Of a DNA stretch of 8,014 nucleotides, positions 1 to 6,394 are shown in pieces. Under the pieces are notes generated by a model that saw only the letters and a list, made by a program, of their open reading frames with translations, was not told the DNA's origin and made no database searches. The position numbers and the translations under genes are program-made. Position 1 is the stretch's first letter. Each line of letters begins with the position of its first letter. Source of the DNA: Desulfobacterales bacterium (GTDB lineage: Bacteria; Desulfobacterota; DSM-4660; Desulfatiglandales; JALVZP01); assembly GCA_027037575.1 (NCBI GenBank), contig JALVZP010000211.1, positions 1 to 8,014 on the forward strand. Reading direction: 5' to 3'.

Positions 1-1215
1 GTCTTTGCAAATATAGATACAAAGACATATCACCTCTTAAAGCCAAAGCTAAAGGAGGCAATACTTGACTCCTATAGGAGGCTTTCAGAAGAGTATGAGG
101 TGATAGTTATGGAAGGAGCAGGAAGCTGCACTGAGATGAACATAAAGGAGCATGATATAGTAAATTTTCCTTTGGCAAAGGAGCTCAATGCAAAATGTAT
201 AATTGTAGGAGATATAGATAGGGGTGGAATATTTGCACAGCTTATAGGGACATATCATCTTATGGATAAAAGAGAAAGAAAGCTTACAAAGGGTTTTATA
301 ATAAACAAGTTCAGGGGAGATCCATCCCTATTTAAATCTGGTATAAAATTTATAGAAGAATACACAAATATCCCAGTTTTTGGAGTTATTCCATATATTG
401 AAGATCTCAAGATAGATCCAGAAGATTCTGTGGTTATCCAGAAAGAAAGGCTTAAAAATAAGATGCCATCTCCAAATAAGATAAATATTGCTGTGATAAG
501 GCTTCCTTCTATTTCTAACTTCACAGATATGGAGATACTTGAAACAGAGCCAGATGTAATAGTCAATTATCTGTTTAGGCCAGAAGAGCTTTCAGATGAG
601 TATGACCTGCTTATTATTCCAGGAACAAAGAATGCAGTAGAAGATACTATTTGGATAAAAAAAATAGGATGGGAAAAGAGGATAAAAGAGTTTGCAAAGA
701 GTGGGAAGATTGTCTTTGGAATATGTGGAGGATATCAGATACTTGGAGAAAGGATAAAAGATCCATATGGAGTAGAATCTGATAAAAAAGAAATAAAAGG
801 GCTTAGACTTCTCCCTACGGAGACTATACTCTTTAAAGAAAAGATTGTAAGGAAGGTAAAAGGGAGATGCCTTTTAAATAATAGAAGGATAGAGGGATAT
901 GAGATCCATATGGGAAGAACGATGCCACTAAAAAAAGAAGGCATACCTCTTCTAAGACTTAGATATAAAAATGAGGTATGGGAAGATGGTTGGATAAATG
1001 AAGAGGGAAATGTGATGGGGACATATGTTCATGGAATAATGGATGCAACAGGATTCAGGGAGGATTTCTTAAATAGGATAAGGATAAATAAAGGGCTAAA
1101 GATAAGAAAAACAAGGAAGAGAAAGATCCTTCGCTTTAAAGAATATGATAGACTTGCATCCCATTTTGAAAGATACTGCGATATAGAAAGGATTATTCAG
1201 ATAATACTGGGTTAA
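1..1215 (+). CDS. cobQ: Cobyric acid synthase (CobQ/CbiP), 5'-truncated by window edge
   Basis: Catalyses glutamine- and ATP-dependent amidation of four peripheral carboxylates (b, d, e, g) of adenosylcobyrinic acid a,c-diamide to give adenosylcobyric acid, a cytoplasmic step of vitamin B12 synthesis. The frame is open from base 1, so the first in-frame ATG (base 100) is internal; 404 residues are visible and roughly 100 are missing, including the P-loop, judging from the usual ~500. Visible order: the rest of the dethiobiotin-synthetase-like ATPase domain, with VIVMEGAGS (residues ~31-39) and IIVGDIDRGGIFAQL (~68-82), then a class I glutamine amidotransferase domain. The amidotransferase shows FGICGGYQ with nucleophile Cys242 (codon 724-726), EGYEIHMGRT, and GTYVHG with catalytic His344 (codon 1030-1032). 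Both catalytic residues are intact and codon use matches the neighbours. It stands alone on the plus strand and faces the minus-strand operon. Any other cob/cbi genes would lie left of the window. Identification is firm. Confidence 0.96.
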   Translation, partial: VFANIDTKTYHLLKPKLKEAILDSYRRLSEEYEVIVMEGAGSCTEMNIKEHDIVNFPLAKELNAKCIIVGDIDRGGIFAQLIGTYHLMDKRERKLTKGFIINKFRGDPSLFKSGIKFIEEYTNIPVFGVIPYIEDLKIDPEDSVVIQKERLKNKMPSPNKINIAVIRLPSISNFTDMEILETEPDVIVNYLFRPEELSDEYDLLIIPGTKNAVEDTIWIKKIGWEKRIKEFAKSGKIVFGICGGYQILGERIKDPYGVESDKKEIKGLRLLPTETILFKEKIVRKVKGRCLLNNRRIEGYEIHMGRTMPLKKEGIPLLRLRYKNEVWEDGWINEEGNVMGTYVHGIMDATGFREDFLNRIRINKGLKIRKTRKRKILRFKEYDRLASHFERYCDIERIIQIILG

Positions 1216-1231
1216 GACTGTTTAAATTACA

Positions 1232-2206
1232 TTAAGAATATCGCTCTTTTAGGATGCTTAGAAAAAGCCCTATAATCAATAGGATATATTGAAGATCCTT
1301 TTTTTGCTTTGGTGGTGAAAGATTTTTGATCATTAGATAGGCATAAAAAGGAGAAAATAAGATTATAAGCCATGGTATTTCAAATATGGTGAGAAGGCTA
1401 AAAGACCTTATCCAATGTGATATGATTCCATGACTTATAAGAAAAGAAAAAAAGATCAATCCGATTCCTAATGGCCAGATAATATAATCATGTTCTATCT
1501 CTAAGGAGTTTATAAAAAAGCCTAAAGCAATTGTGCAGATCAAAAGATGATCCAGACTAAAATTCTTAAATATTAAAGAATTCTTTTTTAGTGCCCTTTT
1601 CATTTCTACTGAGAGAAGATATAAAATTCCCGCACAGCTAAAAAGAATTATAAGCTCTTTGAGACCTTCTTTTATTCCAGAGGATTTAAAAAGATAAATA
1701 CCATAGAATATCAGAGGATAAGAAATAAACCTGAAGGTTCTTGGAATCTCTGTATGTATATTTGGGTTTTTCCAGGAAAACCCTCCATTTCCTGAAATAG
1801 GCCTTTTATACGGAATCCACATAGGAACAGCACTCTGGTAATCCTTATATCTACCCCCAAAAACCACTATCATCTTTTTTTCTTCTTCTTTCATCTTTGG
1901 GATATATACCAGAAGCCATAAAATAGGAGCAATAAGTATAAGAGGGACATAACCACTCATAATGCATATTCCCAAATCTAAAAAGAAGTTTCCCAAATAA
2001 AAAGGATGCCTGACAAATCTATATGGTCCAGACATGCTAATTTCCTTCATTTGATGAAGGCATCCTTTTGCCCAGATCCTTATTATTATTCCTGCAAGAA
2101 AAAAGGGGATAGATAATAAAATAAAAAAGGGAGTAGAAGAAAAAGATAATATTCCTATCAATAGAAAATATGTTCTAAGCCCTGATCTTTTATATGGGAC
2201 CTTCAC
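1232..2206 (-). CDS. Isoprenylcysteine carboxyl methyltransferase (ICMT/PEMT)-like membrane protein with extra C-terminal membrane domain
   Basis: A 324-residue integral membrane protein. The first ~135 residues carry the signature of the ICMT/phospholipid methyltransferase-like family: two N-terminal membrane segments (~13-45), GPYRFVRHPFYLG (60-72, the cofactor-side motif), a hydrophobic stretch (~76-103), an acidic EEE (107-109), and the FGGRYKDYQSAVP region (116-128). Family members move a methyl group from S-adenosylmethionine to lipids or prenylated/thiol substrates in the membrane; the bacterial substrate is generally unknown. Residues ~157-320 add about six more hydrophobic segments that I do not recognise and that make it much longer than the usual ~180-220 residues. 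The start is GTG (2204-2206), inside a 4-base GTGA overlap with the activator gene; no Shine-Dalgarno is visible, so translation is probably coupled. It is the last gene of the operon, ending 16 bases from convergent cobQ. The family call is sound; the reaction is not known. Confidence 0.8.
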   Translation of the reverse strand: MKVPYKRSGLRTYFLLIGILSFSSTPFFILLSIPFFLAGIIIRIWAKGCLHQMKEISMSGPYRFVRHPFYLGNFFLDLGICIMSGYVPLILIAPILWLLVYIPKMKEEEKKMIVVFGGRYKDYQSAVPMWIPYKRPISGNGGFSWKNPNIHTEIPRTFRFISYPLIFYGIYLFKSSGIKEGLKELIILFSCAGILYLLSVEMKRALKKNSLIFKNFSLDHLLICTIALGFFINSLEIEHDYIIWPLGIGLIFFSFLISHGIISHWIRSFSLLTIFEIPWLIILFSPFYAYLMIKNLSPPKQKKDLQYILLIIGLFLSILKERYS

Positions 2207-2976
2207 TTCATCTGATCCATTTCCATTGCAAAAAGAGCCGCTCCATATGCACCATTTAGCTGTGGTCTTGGAGGAACAATTACCTCCCCATCTATCCTTT
2301 CTCTCAAAAGCTCTGCAATAATAGGGAAATGCTCAACTACTCCTCCACACATAAGGACTGTTCCTTTTATTGGCATCATTTCTAATATCCTATCAATGAC
2401 AGATTCAAATACACCCCTTACCAGATCCTCTGCAGATACTCCTGCCCTTATATGGGAAAGTATCTCTGTGCATGCAAATACCGTGCAATAACTCCCTATC
2501 TTAAACCTTTTTTTTGCTTTTCTTGCTAAAGGATCCAGCTCTTCTAAAGGAATATTCATCCTATGGGCAATCTCTTCTATAAATGCACCTGTTCCAGCAG
2601 CACACTTTCTATTCATCCTAAAATCTATTCTCTTCCCTTCATTATCTATCCTTATTACCTTATTGTCCTGCCCTCCTATATCGATAAGGGTAAATCCCTT
2701 TCCCAAATATTTAAATCCACCCTTTGCATGGCATGCAATTTCTGTCCTTCTTCCAACAGCAAAATCCACATTGTGTCTTCCATATCCTGTAGATACAATC
2801 TTTATACCATTTGGCTCTATTGTTCCAAGTGCCCTTTTTAATGCATCTTCCGCAGCCATCCTATAATCTATCCCAGATTTTCGGACATAAGATCCTATAA
2901 TCTCTCCTCTGCTGTCTATTATCACTGCCTTTGTAGTGCAGCTTCCTACATCTATACCTGCATATAGGCGAGACAT
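2203..2976 (-). CDS. ATP-dependent activator of 2-hydroxyacyl-CoA dehydratase / benzoyl-CoA reductase type (BcrAD/BadFG/HgdC family)
   Basis: An ASKHA-fold ATPase of 257 residues, close to the usual size of HgdC-type activases. Such proteins are homodimers that hold one [4Fe-4S] cluster between subunits and use ATP hydrolysis to fire a single low-potential electron into the partner enzyme. Visible motifs: phosphate 1, GIDVGSCTTK (7-16); STGYGR (62-67); phosphate 2, IDIGGQD (98-104); MNRKCAAGTG (121-130); SYCTVFA (162-168); and the adenosine-side MCGGVVEH (209-216). Cys125 and Cys164 are 39 residues apart, as are the cluster ligands Cys127 and Cys166 of Acidaminococcus HgdC, so the cluster site looks intact. 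The frame extends to 3042, but the ATG at 2974-2976 is preferred: GGAGG lies 7 bases upstream, the family begins just before its DVGS motif, and this start sits 2 bases after the upstream stop. The HgdB-like gene immediately before it is the obvious partner. Confidence 0.94.
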   Translation of the reverse strand: MSRLYAGIDVGSCTTKAVIIDSRGEIIGSYVRKSGIDYRMAAEDALKRALGTIEPNGIKIVSTGYGRHNVDFAVGRRTEIACHAKGGFKYLGKGFTLIDIGGQDNKVIRIDNEGKRIDFRMNRKCAAGTGAFIEEIAHRMNIPLEELDPLARKAKKRFKIGSYCTVFACTEILSHIRAGVSAEDLVRGVFESVIDRILEMMPIKGTVLMCGGVVEHFPIIAELLRERIDGEVIVPPRPQLNGAYGAALFAMEMDQMK

Positions 2977-2978
2977 GG

Positions 2979-4208
2979 CTATTCCTCCAATTGCTCTACA
3001 AATGCTTCTATATTTGTAATGGTCTGCTCCTCTGAGAAGCATCTAAGGTCGTTTAGATCACCATTTATTATAAGAAATGGTATTTCAAGCCTTTCTTGCA
3101 ATCTCTGTGGCATTGCATATCTGCAGTTTGTATTATTTGGACAAGTCTTTGAGTCATGAAATATTATTCCATCTATCTTAAACTTCTCTACTTTCTCCTC
3201 TATATATCTTTCCTTAAAGTTGTCATCCTGACAAATAAATATTGAGCAGTATGCCCTTGCCATACTCCTGAATGGATCCCTTGGATCAAATTTGGAAAAT
3301 ACCCAGCTATTACAATAGCTACTTACTACAACAGCACTATTTAGACTTGCAAAAGTATTACTAAGCACTCTAAGCTTTCCCCATATGGGCATCCCATCCC
3401 AATAGAAGCGATGTTTTTCTCCTGGAACTGCTGCAATACCATTTCTGACCCTTTCCTTTAACTCTTGAAGAAGGGTTTCATAGTATTCAATAGCTTCCTT
3501 TCTTCCCCTTAAAACCACAGCAGGTCCCATGTGTATGCAGTGATCGAAAAATGTTGCAGGTGCGGGGACATTCGCTGCTGTATTCAAAACCTCTTCCCAG
3601 AGCAAAGAACATTTAAGGGAGTCTGCAAGGACTTCCCTAAATCTATCTATGTCAAATTTCTGCCCAGATATCTCTTCTAAATGAGGAACAATCTCTTCCA
3701 TCTGTCTTGCACAAACTTCTACCACATCTTCTCTTACTTCGGGCTGATTTCTTGGTGTATTTACTCCATATATAGGGACATTAAACTCCCTTGAATAAAA
3801 ACTAAACCAGTCATATACGTCCCTGCACTGATTAGTATTGTAGAGAAGGACATCTGGCTTTGGAACACTTTCCATCCCATATGCCTTAAGGGGGGTTTCT
3901 CTTTTTAAGTATGCTCCAATATCACTTGTAAGATATGAACATATATCTGGAGAATAGCCATATGCATTTGCCACAGGTATGTATTCAGTAGCAGTTCTAT
4001 TCGCTCCCATCATTGCTGCATGATTTTCTGGATAAAACACAAGAAATCCCATTGAAATTGCAAGCTCTGCTGGCCCAACACTTGTACACCAGGCAATCTT
4101 TTTATTCCTTGTCTTTGATGCTTCTGCAAGTTCATAAAAGTATTTGCTCATTACCTCTTTTAGCATCTTTGTGGACTTTAGCTGAGGAATTTTCTTTTCT
4201 TCTCCCAT
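2979..4208 (-). CDS. 2-hydroxyacyl-CoA dehydratase D-component family Fe-S protein (HgdB/BcrC-like)
   Basis: A 409-residue cytoplasmic protein of the HGD-D family, which holds subunits of (R)-2-hydroxyacyl-CoA dehydratases, class I benzoyl-CoA reductases and the double-cubane cluster proteins. These bind Fe-S clusters through cysteines and are driven by an HgdC-type ATPase. Visible family features are AWCTSVGPAELAISMG (39-54), YPENHAAMMGA (59-69), DICSYLTSDIGAYL (88-101), NTNQCRDVYDWF (124-135), HDSKTCPNNTNC (351-362) and the C-terminal INGDLNDLRCFSEEQ. By position Cys90, Cys128 and Cys356 are the best candidates for the cluster ligands of characterised dehydratases; Cys41, Cys362 and Cys390 are extra candidates. 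The ATG overlaps the MBL stop by one base (TGATG), with AAGGAG 8 bases upstream. No second HGD-D subunit is encoded beside it, so it may be homodimeric or have a partner elsewhere. Family is certain; dehydratase, ring reductase or another reductase cannot be told apart from sequence. Confidence 0.9.
   Translation of the reverse strand: MGEEKKIPQLKSTKMLKEVMSKYFYELAEASKTRNKKIAWCTSVGPAELAISMGFLVFYPENHAAMMGANRTATEYIPVANAYGYSPDICSYLTSDIGAYLKRETPLKAYGMESVPKPDVLLYNTNQCRDVYDWFSFYSREFNVPIYGVNTPRNQPEVREDVVEVCARQMEEIVPHLEEISGQKFDIDRFREVLADSLKCSLLWEEVLNTAANVPAPATFFDHCIHMGPAVVLRGRKEAIEYYETLLQELKERVRNGIAAVPGEKHRFYWDGMPIWGKLRVLSNTFASLNSAVVVSSYCNSWVFSKFDPRDPFRSMARAYCSIFICQDDNFKERYIEEKVEKFKIDGIIFHDSKTCPNNTNCRYAMPQRLQERLEIPFLIINGDLNDLRCFSEEQTITNIEAFVEQLEE
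2984..2988 (-). promoter_or_regulatory. Shine-Dalgarno site that fixes the activator start
   Basis: On the minus strand the sequence reads GGAGG followed by 7 bases and ATG (2974-2976). It lies within the last codons of the HgdB-like gene. It decides for the 257-residue activator over a version extended by 22 codons up to 3042. Confidence 0.8.
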
Positions 4209-5116
4209 CAGACTTTCTCCTTATTTTTTTCTGCCTCTAAGGATTTACTTATTAAGAGTCTGCTAAGATTTAGCATTACCTTATATGGCTGTATATCAGT
4301 GAGGCTATTCACCCAATCTGCTTTTTCTTTTGCTATCTTTTCCCTATCCTCCCCATCTTTAACCTTTCTTATCATCTCTTCATGATATGAGATTGTTGCC
4401 TCAATTGCCTTTTTAAAATAGCTTCTCAAATCTCCTTTAACTACATAATTATGACTTAGTGCACCCAAAATGGCATCCAGATCAGAAAGCTTTTTTATGG
4501 AATCTATATATTTCTCAAGGGAATGAAAATAGTTTGGCCAAAATACATCCTTTTCAGGGACATAAAACCCTGTTGCATCCCCTATAATAAGGGATCCCTC
4601 TTTTTCTTCATAATATGCAAGATGACATGGAGAATGGCCTGGTGTTTCATACACATGCCATACAATTCCATCTCCAAGCTCGATTCTATCCCCTTCTTTT
4701 ACAATATGATCAACCCTAAAATCATATTCTTCAATTGGTTCAGGTATCTCTTTTATCTCATTTCTTCTCTTCATAAGCTCTGCAATATTTCTATCTATCC
4801 ACAAAAACTCCTTGAGTATACCATCACTTTTTAATATCTCTGCACCTTTTTTACTTCCAATGACCTCTATATCCTTCCAAATCTTCTTCAATCTTGGGAC
4901 AGCTCCTATGTGATCTGCATGGGTATGAGTTAGGGCGATATATTTTATTCTCTCTGGTTCTATACCAAGTTCCTTTATTTGCTTTAATATTATCTTGGTT
5001 GTTGGGCCTGTTCCCCCCTCAATCAGCATTCCTATTTCACCTATGGAAAGATAAACAGGAAACTGTCTTGTTCCAAGCTGAAAAAGATGTTCTGTAAGCC
5101 TTATTGGTCTTTGCAT
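4208..5116 (-). CDS. MBL-fold metallohydrolase
   Basis: A 302-residue soluble metallo-beta-lactamase-fold hydrolase with a complete two-metal site: HTHADH (64-69; His64, His66, Asp68, His69), His161 in ETPGHSPCHLAYY, Asp180 in IIGDATG, and His222 in ALSHNY. It resembles glyoxalase II-like members rather than true beta-lactamases, and no signal peptide is seen. After the metal domain (~residue 225) a helical tail rich in charged residues runs to the end, as in several family members where it forms a small winged-helix or lid. Members hydrolyse thioesters, lactones or phosphoesters; placed between a crotonase and an HgdB-like gene, a CoA-thioester or intermediate-clearing hydrolase is a reasonable guess but only inference. 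AGGAGG (5128-5133) overlaps the stop of the crotonase gene and lies 11 bases from the ATG, slightly far. The gap to the crotonase gene is 15 bases. Confidence 0.9.
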   Translation of the reverse strand: MQRPIRLTEHLFQLGTRQFPVYLSIGEIGMLIEGGTGPTTKIILKQIKELGIEPERIKYIALTHTHADHIGAVPRLKKIWKDIEVIGSKKGAEILKSDGILKEFLWIDRNIAELMKRRNEIKEIPEPIEEYDFRVDHIVKEGDRIELGDGIVWHVYETPGHSPCHLAYYEEKEGSLIIGDATGFYVPEKDVFWPNYFHSLEKYIDSIKKLSDLDAILGALSHNYVVKGDLRSYFKKAIEATISYHEEMIRKVKDGEDREKIAKEKADWVNSLTDIQPYKVMLNLSRLLISKSLEAEKNKEKV

Positions 5117-5131
5117 AAAAAGATCATCCTC

Positions 5132-5899
5132 CTATTTTCCTTTAAATCTGGGTCTTCTTTTCTCCAAATAGGCAGTTATCCCTTCTTTTGCATCTTCTGT
5201 ATTGTAGAGTCTTCCATAAAGAAAGGATATGTATTTTATTGCATCTTCCTTTTCCATGTCAAATGACTTATTTATCGCATCCTTTGCATATCCTATTGCA
5301 ATCCTTGCAGGTGATATGCCCTTTGCAATCCTCTTTGCCTCATCCATCAGCTCCTCTTTTTTTACCACCTTACTTACAAGCCCAATCTCCTTTGCCTCAT
5401 TCGCATCTATGATCCTTCCTGTAATTATCAGCTCCTTTGCCCTTCCCATGCCAACTATCCTTGGAAGCCTAAAGGTTGCTCCATATCCAGGAATTATCCC
5501 AAGCCTTACCTCTGGTTGACCAAATCTTGCATTTTCACTGCATATCCTGATATCACAAGAAAGGGCAAGCTCTAATCCACCACCAAGTGCCCATCCATTT
5601 ATAGCTGCGATAGTAGGAATTTTCATATCTTCTATATAGGAGAATATCCTGCTTCCATGAAGGGATGCCTCCCTTGCCTCCTCCTCTGTATAATCCTTCA
5701 TCTTAGAAAGATCAGCACCTGAAACAAAGACATCATTTACACCAGTAATGATTATTGCCTTCAGCTCCTTTTCTTCCAGTTTTTTTATTGTCTGAAATAT
5801 CTCTTCCCTAAGCTCCCAGGAAAGTGCATTCTTTTTCTCAGGTCTATTTATTATCAGAATCCCTATATCTCCAGACAGATCCCATTTTACATAGGACAT
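5132..5899 (-). CDS. Enoyl-CoA hydratase/isomerase (crotonase family)
   Basis: A full-length 255-residue crotonase-fold protein, the normal size for 2-enoyl-CoA hydratases. It shows the N-terminal LIINRPEKKNALS (15-27), the oxyanion-hole segment SGADL (60-64), NGWALGGGLELALSCDI (101-117) and FGQPEVRLGIIPGYG (126-140). Glu110 and Glu130 match the two catalytic glutamates of hydratases (rat Glu144 and Glu164), which supports reversible hydration of a trans-2-enoyl-CoA to a 3-hydroxyacyl-CoA rather than an isomerase-only role. The preceding gene ends only 3 bases before the ATG (5897-5899); no good Shine-Dalgarno is visible, so coupled translation is likely. Next to an HgdB-like protein and its activator, it could act on the enoyl-CoA or cyclic dienoyl-CoA made there; dienoyl-CoA hydratase of aromatic degradation belongs to the same family. 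The exact substrate cannot be read from sequence. Confidence 0.93.
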   Translation of the reverse strand: MSYVKWDLSGDIGILIINRPEKKNALSWELREEIFQTIKKLEEKELKAIIITGVNDVFVSGADLSKMKDYTEEEAREASLHGSRIFSYIEDMKIPTIAAINGWALGGGLELALSCDIRICSENARFGQPEVRLGIIPGYGATFRLPRIVGMGRAKELIITGRIIDANEAKEIGLVSKVVKKEELMDEAKRIAKGISPARIAIGYAKDAINKSFDMEKEDAIKYISFLYGRLYNTEDAKEGITAYLEKRRPRFKGK

Positions 5900-5902
5900 G
5901 GC

Positions 5903-6394
5903 TTATACACATTCTGACTGGTCACCAGAAATCTTCAAAAGGGCATGATCCAAGGCAGGAATAACTACTAAAAGATTATCTTTTGCCCCAGACGGACTTC
6001 CAGGAAGATTGATAATTAAAGAAGATTTTCTTACACCTGCGATCGCCCTTGAAAGCATAGCATTTGGTGTAATCTGAAGACTCCTTATTCTCATTGCCTC
6101 TCCTATTCCAGGAATATCATAGTCAATTACTTCCTTTGTTGCCTGGGGCGTTACATCCCTTGGACTTACTCCAGTTCCTCCTGTTGTAACAATAAGTGGA
6201 ATCCCTTTTATATCTGACCACTCCTTTAAAGCAGATATAATCTGATCCTTTTCATCTGGAACAATCCTTTTTTCTATTACCTCAAATCCATTTTCTTTTA
6301 AGATTTGAATTACTACTTCTCCTCCTTTATCTTCTCTTTCCCCTCTATAGGCCTTATCACTTACTACTAAAACTGCTGCCCTTTTCTGAATCAT
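5903..6394 (-). CDS. MogA/MoaB-type molybdopterin adenylyltransferase family protein
   Basis: A 163-residue single-domain MoCF-fold protein, the usual size for MogA/MoaB (~160-195). Motifs: AVLVVSDKAYRGEREDKGG (7-25), TTGGTGVSPRDVTPQAT (70-86, the molybdopterin-binding loop), IPGIGEAMR (94-102) and MLSRAIAGVRKSSLIINLPG (113-132) followed by SPSGA. In molybdenum or tungsten cofactor synthesis MogA adenylates molybdopterin before metal insertion by MoeA; some MoaB proteins of the same fold have the same activity, and E. coli MoaB does not, so I give no symbol. Its ATG overlaps the stop of the EF-G-like gene by one base (TAATG), with AAGGA (6404-6408) 9 bases upstream. No other cofactor genes are in the window. 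The association with the acyl-CoA genes could mean that a Mo/W enzyme is part of the same pathway, or simple co-transcription. Confidence 0.9.
   Translation of the reverse strand: MIQKRAAVLVVSDKAYRGEREDKGGEVVIQILKENGFEVIEKRIVPDEKDQIISALKEWSDIKGIPLIVTTGGTGVSPRDVTPQATKEVIDYDIPGIGEAMRIRSLQITPNAMLSRAIAGVRKSSLIINLPGSPSGAKDNLLVVIPALDHALLKISGDQSECV

Noticed and set aside
255..566. Minus-strand open frame of ~103 codons inside cobQ
   Set aside because: It is antisense to the conserved cobQ ATPase and linker regions; its Ser/Ile-rich product is typical of the complement of AT-rich coding sequence.
2977..3042. In-frame upstream extension of the activator by 22 codons
   Set aside because: It would overlap the HgdB-like gene by 64 bases, lies outside the conserved family start, and the ATG at 2974-2976 has GGAGG at ideal spacing.
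2979..4208. Calling the HgdB-like protein a double-cubane cluster protein outright
   Set aside because: A lone subunit with its activator fits that class, but a cysteine position that I remember from the E. coli homologue appears to be missing, and I cannot align the sequences here.
4523..4834. Plus-strand open frame of ~103 codons antisense to the MBL gene
   Set aside because: It mirrors the well-supported MBL gene and shows no recognisable domain or start signal.
5101..5127. Eight-codon mini-ORF starting directly after the Shine-Dalgarno of the MBL gene and overlapping its start
   Set aside because: Its ATG touches the GGAGG with no spacing, so ribosomes should use the ATG 11 bases away; nothing suggests a functional leader peptide.
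5229..5519. Plus-strand open frame of ~96 codons antisense to the crotonase gene
   Set aside because: The opposite strand holds a fully conserved crotonase; the antisense product is a low-complexity hydrophobic translation with no ribosome binding site or family motif.
2203..5899. Assigning the module to benzoyl-CoA degradation
   Set aside because: Class I reductases need four subunits (two HGD-D and two activator-type); only one of each is present, and no ring hydrolase, dehydrogenase or CoA ligase is seen.
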